A stretch of DNA of 64,000 nucleotides, taken from Hysterangium stoloniferum (Eukaryota; Basidiomycota; Agaricomycetes; Hysterangiales; Hysterangiaceae). This document shows, one piece after another, positions 59,422 through 64,000 of the stretch. Under the pieces are notes generated by a model, which worked only from the letters and a program-made list of their open reading frames with translations, was not told where the DNA came from and did not search any database. Position numbers and translations under genes: made by a program. Location of the stretch: contig WHVD01000140.1 in NCBI GenBank assembly GCA_015178975.1, positions 62,001 through 126,000 of the forward strand, read 5' to 3'. Within the stretch, counting starts at the first letter, position 1; each line of letters begins with the position of its first letter.

Positions 59422-60008
59422 TGTTAAGTGCCATGTTGGGAACTTATTTCAGAACTATTGGAAAGTCACTGTAAACTCGGAAACTATCAGATAGGGTCAG
59501 GATGTCAGCTTCAGCTTATGTATGTGCTGCACCTCTATGCAAACACTTGGAGGCTTTAATTTCAGAGACAAAAACTTACGCTGGAAGATATGTATGGATA
59601 TTCAGAGTTCCAAAGAGTTCCAAATATCGGGTGTACAGAAAGACAGAAGAGGGAATAAGAAAACTAAGTTGATATCAGATCTAAAGTAAAGTACAATTCA
59701 CAGAAACTAATATAGATTGTCTCATTATTGTTCTACAAATTAGGATCATAATAAGATGAAATTGGAAGTATTCCGAAATGGGAATACAATAAGACAGACT
59801 AGAGAAAATATTCTGAAATGGGAATACGATAAGTAAATGAGTGAATACTTATCAGTTGACAAATTACTAAATGTGGAACAAAGGTGAGATCCGGAAGTAC
59901 AGGAACTATGAATGTTCCATAGTCGGAAGTCGGGGTCAGATATTGAGGTGGAGGTCAGATGTTTCAGATGATATCAGATATTGAAGTCTCCAGGAACAGG
60001 TTGTAACA
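59422..60008 (+). mobile_element. Solo LTR in the left palindrome arm
   Basis: Begins TGTTAAGTGCCATG and ends CAGGTTGTAACA. The same family in reverse is at 43972-44519. Flanks ATAAT and GATAT do not form a perfect duplication. The other arm shows the uninterrupted sequence. Confidence 0.8.
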
Positions 60009-60524
60009 GATATTGTAAGGTCAGCTTATGTAATATGTCACATGACACTCAAAATGTGCAAGACTACAGCAAGGTGCTGCAAAACAATAACTAAGTAAAT
60101 AAGGGCAAAATAATTAGTTAAAAATTATAATAAATTAAATAAGTAATAATAGCATAATATGAGCCCATATATGCTATTATTATATGAAGTTAAAAGGTAT
60201 AAGGCCTTAATTTTCACAATATTCATAATAAAATTACAATAAATTTGAAAAATATTATATAATTCAAAGAAAATTAGGAGAGCCTTACAAGATAATGCTG
60301 GTACCTCATACAGTTAAGTAATGTCACACTAAGGCTATTATTCTGTCCTTTAGTATGAAAATGATAGTGCTTCTGAGCTGGTGCTGTTGATAGTAGTAAA
60401 GTAGTTGTTTTTTTTTTCAAGATTTAGGCCTCCTTTCTTTTACATGTAGACAGTACTACTTAGTAATATTTAAATAAATAATTAAGAAATTCCTAGAAGC
60501 TTCTAAAAGTTTCTATACTTCTGT

Positions 60525-62513
60525 GAGGTATCAGCATTATCTTGTAAGGTTCTCTTAATTTTCTTTGAATTATTTAATATTCTTTCGAATTTATTGTAAT
60601 TGTATTATGCATATTGTGAAAATTAAGGCCTTATTCCTTTTAACTTTGCATAATAATAGTATATATGGGCTCATATTATGCTATTATTACTTATTTAATT
60701 TATTATAAGTTTTAACTAATTATTTTGCCCTTATTTACTTAGTTATTGTTTCATAGCACCTTGCTGCACTCTTCTTTGTACATTTTGAGTGTCACATGAC
60801 ATATTGCATAAGCTGACCTCATGATATCATACAGTCATGTCAGGATATGGATGAGTCATTAATTTACTTCCATCCTGGGATCACAGCCACAACAAATTGG
60901 TGAACCTTCAAGTTCAGGCATAGGATTGGGACCCTTGTCTCAAACATTGGAGTCATATGATAAATAAAGAGTAAGAAATAAGTTAAATATAAGGTCATTA
61001 TTATCCAAATAATGATCTCATAAAATAATAAAATAGTTAAATATTTAGTTATGAAAATGTATATAAGGAGGGCCAAAATTCCACAATAAAAGAACTTACA
61101 TATCACACACAATTTTACTGCATCAGCCTTTGAGCTTATCTCATCATCCTAAGGACAATAATAGCCTTAGTCTGATATACTAACTGCAAGAACCTACACT
61201 TGCAGAATCTTGAACTCTTTGTCAGCACTCTTGAACTTAGCTAATCATATCATCTAAGTTCCATCAGCCTCATAGCTACCCTTAGGCTTATTAAATACAT
61301 CATAAACCTAACAAGTCTCCTTACTGAAATCCCTGCCAACACTTAGATTGTTCAAGGCCCATACCTTAAGTTAGTGAATTAATCAAGTACAAGCACACAA
61401 ACAAATCCGACACAAATTATCTTCTCTATTAATAAAGTATTTAACTCCTTGTTAAATATCTGTTAATAGTAAAGAATAAGCATACAAGAAAGTGAAGCCT
61501 TATATCAAGTCTGCCAAGTTACTGCATATATATACTCAGCTTCCAGCTGTTAAGAACTCGAATAGGAGGTTCAGGGAACTGATGGGGACCAAACAGAAGG
61601 ACTTGGCTTCAGCTTATGTACTGCACCCTCACAAAGGTACTGTCAAATGTCCTTACATTTCAAATGTATAGGGTAATACTCAGCGATCAGAAACTGAGCT
61701 GTATGCAAACAGTTGGAAACCAAAGTGATGAATATTGAAGTTGAGGTCAAAGTTGTAAATGTAGGTTGGGTCGTGAAATTGGATGGCATCAGAATGCAGA
61801 GGTCATGAAATTGGATAGCAGAGTCAGAGACTAGAGGTGTATCTAAGTTGATATTCTGATTGCTTAGTAGCTACATTACAGTGGGTTTATATATGGGTTA
61901 TTGGCATCTAGAAAATACTAACTAAGGGAAGGGTGGAAATGTGCCAATGACAAATAAACTTGACCAAGAATGGAAAGGTTACAATAAAGTTGGAGGCTGT
62001 GAATAACTGAGGGTGATAACTACAAAAAAGGAAACAGTCCTCAGTATATATGGGCATAGGTGAGACATAGAATAAATGGATCATCAAAGGATAAAGGGAC
62101 ATATCAGAGTATAACCAGATAGTACAAGTATAATTTGACAGGGGCTGTAGCAGGGTTTGATTGCCATGAGGGTGTACATCAGTGTTCGGGTTTACTGATG
62201 GTGGCTGATATGAAGATGTGACAATAACTTGAGGTGATAGTGTTGTTGGCTATCTTCGGGTTGCGACACAGTTGTAACACCAGCCCTTATTCTCAAGGAA
62301 TAGTTGATTATTTGCTAAAAGAGTTACACATAGTTCTTTTGAACCATTCAATAATCAAAATAAACATTGATTTTAGTTGCTTAAGCTTAATAGTGCAACT
62401 AATTAATCTATAGTATTTAAATTATGGGACCTTTGATTATTTTATTGTTGAAGCTCTGTGACACTATAGTATAGATTGAGCTATCTGAGAGAAACCCCTA
62501 AATACATTACAAC
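60525..62513 (-). repeat. Right arm of the palindromic repeat
   Basis: Reverse complement of the left arm, interrupted only by the solo LTR at 61548-62279. The centre (60331-60524) is about 195 bp and includes a run of T near 60410. Confidence 0.82.
61548..62279 (+). mobile_element. Solo LTR with target duplication CCAGC
   Basis: Begins TGTTAAGAACTCG and ends ACAGTTGTAACA. Perfect repeats CCAGC lie at 61543-61547 and 62280-62284. The empty site is preserved in the left arm near 49482-49504 (GAGAATAAGGGCTGGAAGC). Confidence 0.93.
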
Positions 62514-63647
62514 TTCCATTATGATATCATAGGCCCTCACCTGACTCAAAGATCTGAGCCACTCAAGTCAGAAGTCATGCCTGGGATGACCAAGAATAAG
62601 AGCAAAAGAAGCCGGGTGGCTGAAATGGAAGCCAACCTGGCTGAGTGGCCATGAAAACTACATACAGTTATGCCCCAACTTGTGAATGCATTGTCACATT
62701 GTCATCATGTGATTGAAGTAAAATAATGTGCATATATCCAATTATATAATATAACAAAGAACCTGGCCACTCAAAAATAGATAGACTGGCTTACTAAGAA
62801 CATATTTTGACCACTCTAGGTTTTGATTACATAATATGATGTCATTCAAAGCCTTGAGTAAGGTAGGCACCATTAGGAACCAGCACCCTTGTGTAATCAA
62901 TTACAGAAGTGCCAAGAGTGGCAAAATGTGTGGTTTCAAATCCCAAAAAAAAATTAAAGTGCAGGTGGTGTCAGGGGACCCTCTGTCACAGACCCCAGGG
63001 AGTACCATTTCCTCATCTTATTGAAGTCCCTGAGTCCACAGTCCAAATCCATGCCATTCATCACTTTCCCTCTCCTTCTCATAGTATTAGTATTCCATTG
63101 GGGGAAGGCCCCCTGTTCTGTAATAGGTAGAGTTATTTTTAGACTACTGGGTGCCTATGGGTCACACCTTGCAGGAGAATTCCTTAGACTGTTTCTCTAT
63201 GGATTCCCTCCTGCTAGGTGAGTTAGGTGTTAAGTTTTCGTGGTGCTGTTCCTAGACCGTATAACTTTCCGTTTGTCTGAGTGAGGTGGCAGTACTCGTT
63301 GTAAACGGATAAGGACTAAATAAGTACAAATAGACCTTATGTAACCCATAGTACGCAGTGAATCCCCAATGCTGCGACCCGAGCCCTAATGCTCGCAATC
63401 TGTCGCTAACCCGAAATCCCAGAAAAGTCAACATTAGGTAGTTGCTTGTATATGTATCAGATCTAATATTACTTCAGATTCCCTCCTGCTAGCCAAGTGT
63501 GAGTACCACAGGCAGCAGGGGTTGCCCTAACAGGTGGGGGGGCTACAATAACAGGGGAAGAGTAAAAAAAAGGTATTTAATCATGTCCATACTTTGCATG
63601 GAACTTGTTTTTGAGTTTGCTGAGGATTTTGGGTAGAAGGGTCCAGT
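62514..63647. other. Mixed repeat-rich sequence
   Basis: No gene recognised. It contains a 259-bp segment (63218-63476) between two identical 16-bp copies of GATTCCCTCCTGCTAG, listed among the findings. Confidence 0.4.
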
Positions 63648-64000
63648 GTTAAGTTCCGAAACAAAGGATAAGATCCAAGGAAGTCCCACAGAGGTTTCTG
63701 GTAATTATTCCAAACACACTTTCTGGGAATGTCCCATGGAGTCCCTGGGTAATGAGTCTGGGGGTGTTTCCAGGGATATTATAGTACAAGGATTTGTATC
63801 AGAATAATTACCAGAAGTTACTGCTGAGATGGACTTGGCTTCAGCTTAAGTGCTGTGCCCTTGTACACTCATTCAGGTGTCCATATTTCAAGCTGACAGG
63901 ACACCTACAAGGAAGATGTAGATTCCAGAGTTCCCATGGGAGTTCTGGGAATCAAGTGTGCAGACAGACAAGAGGAGTAGAGACTGGATCAGGACATATT
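63648..64000 (+). mobile_element. LTR cut by the window end
   Basis: Begins TGTTAAGTTCCGAAAC and contains the conserved block near 63832. It matches the right piece of the LTR at 49818-59013 in reverse orientation. Its end lies outside the window. Confidence 0.75.

Larger units (their letters stand above)
48513..60330 (+). repeat. Left arm of a palindromic repeat (interrupted)
   Basis: With the later insertions (48685-49434, 49818-59013 and 59422-60008) taken out, the arm is about 1.25 kb. It is the reverse complement of 60525-62513. The matching ends are GTAATGTATTTAGGGG at about 48515 and the AGATAATGCTG...ACCTCA region at about 60305. It includes an AT-rich hydrophobic frame at 59133-59381 that has a near-identical twin in the other arm (60864-61112, minus). 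Confidence 0.8.

Noticed and set aside
48513..62513. CRISPR-like or centromeric/telomeric repeat array
   Set aside because: No regular short direct repeats with spacers and no telomere motif; the repeats are LTRs and palindrome arms.

Overview
The window is nuclear DNA of a filamentous fungus, most likely a mushroom-forming basidiomycete (Agaricomycetes). The evidence is the short GT-AG introns (about 50-75 nt), many short exons including 12-nt ones, basidiomycete-style F-box/LRR and OTT_1508-like deaminase genes, and dense Ty3/gypsy chromovirus insertions. No species name can be supported from the sequence alone. Gene models were spliced by eye; where stated, every junction keeps phase.

Left half (1-35000) is gene-bearing. 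It holds two minus-strand genes of unknown function (about 1262-3581 and 5282-5957); mitochondrial ATP synthase gamma (ATP3, minus, 7138-8480) divergent from eIF2-beta (SUI3, plus, 8692-9974); a roughly 2-kb inverted repeat (about 11330-13500 and 14870-16870) whose arms each carry a tiny six-exon Cys-rich protein gene; a septin-like P-loop protein with a C-terminal membrane anchor (18221-20065, minus); a fungal conserved protein usually labelled 'BTB domain transcription factor' (22763-24203, minus); the inner-membrane protease IMP1 (24494-25201); an F-box/LRR protein (25707-27455); an NTF2/SnoaL-like small protein (28162-28650); a carboxymuconolactone-decarboxylase-family protein (29035-29799, minus) divergent from a 3-hydroxyisobutyrate dehydrogenase-like protein (30114-31260); and an OTT_1508-like putative deaminase (33425-35000, minus).

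Right half (35900-64000) is a nest of retrotransposons. A nearly complete gypsy chromovirus (50396-58526, target duplication CTGCC) sits inside an older LTR (49818-59013, duplication AGAGT). That LTR sits in one arm of a palindromic repeat (48513-62513). A second, strongly decayed chromovirus (39173-47543, duplication GATAG) lies in a Ty1/copia-type gag relic. At least six solo LTRs have perfect 5-bp target duplications, and several sites have an unoccupied copy elsewhere in the window, so the insertion order can be read directly.

The most unusual observation is a spliced gene on the strand opposite gag-pol, between the chromodomain end of pol and the 3' LTR of the younger chromovirus (51432-52417). 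It encodes a coiled coil, a C-x2-C-x6-C-x9-C-x2-C-x6-C cluster like a fungal Zn2Cys6 domain, a second helical segment and an acidic tail. The decayed chromovirus carries a recognisable ruin of the same antisense gene at the same place. This suggests a long-held accessory protein in this retrotransposon lineage.
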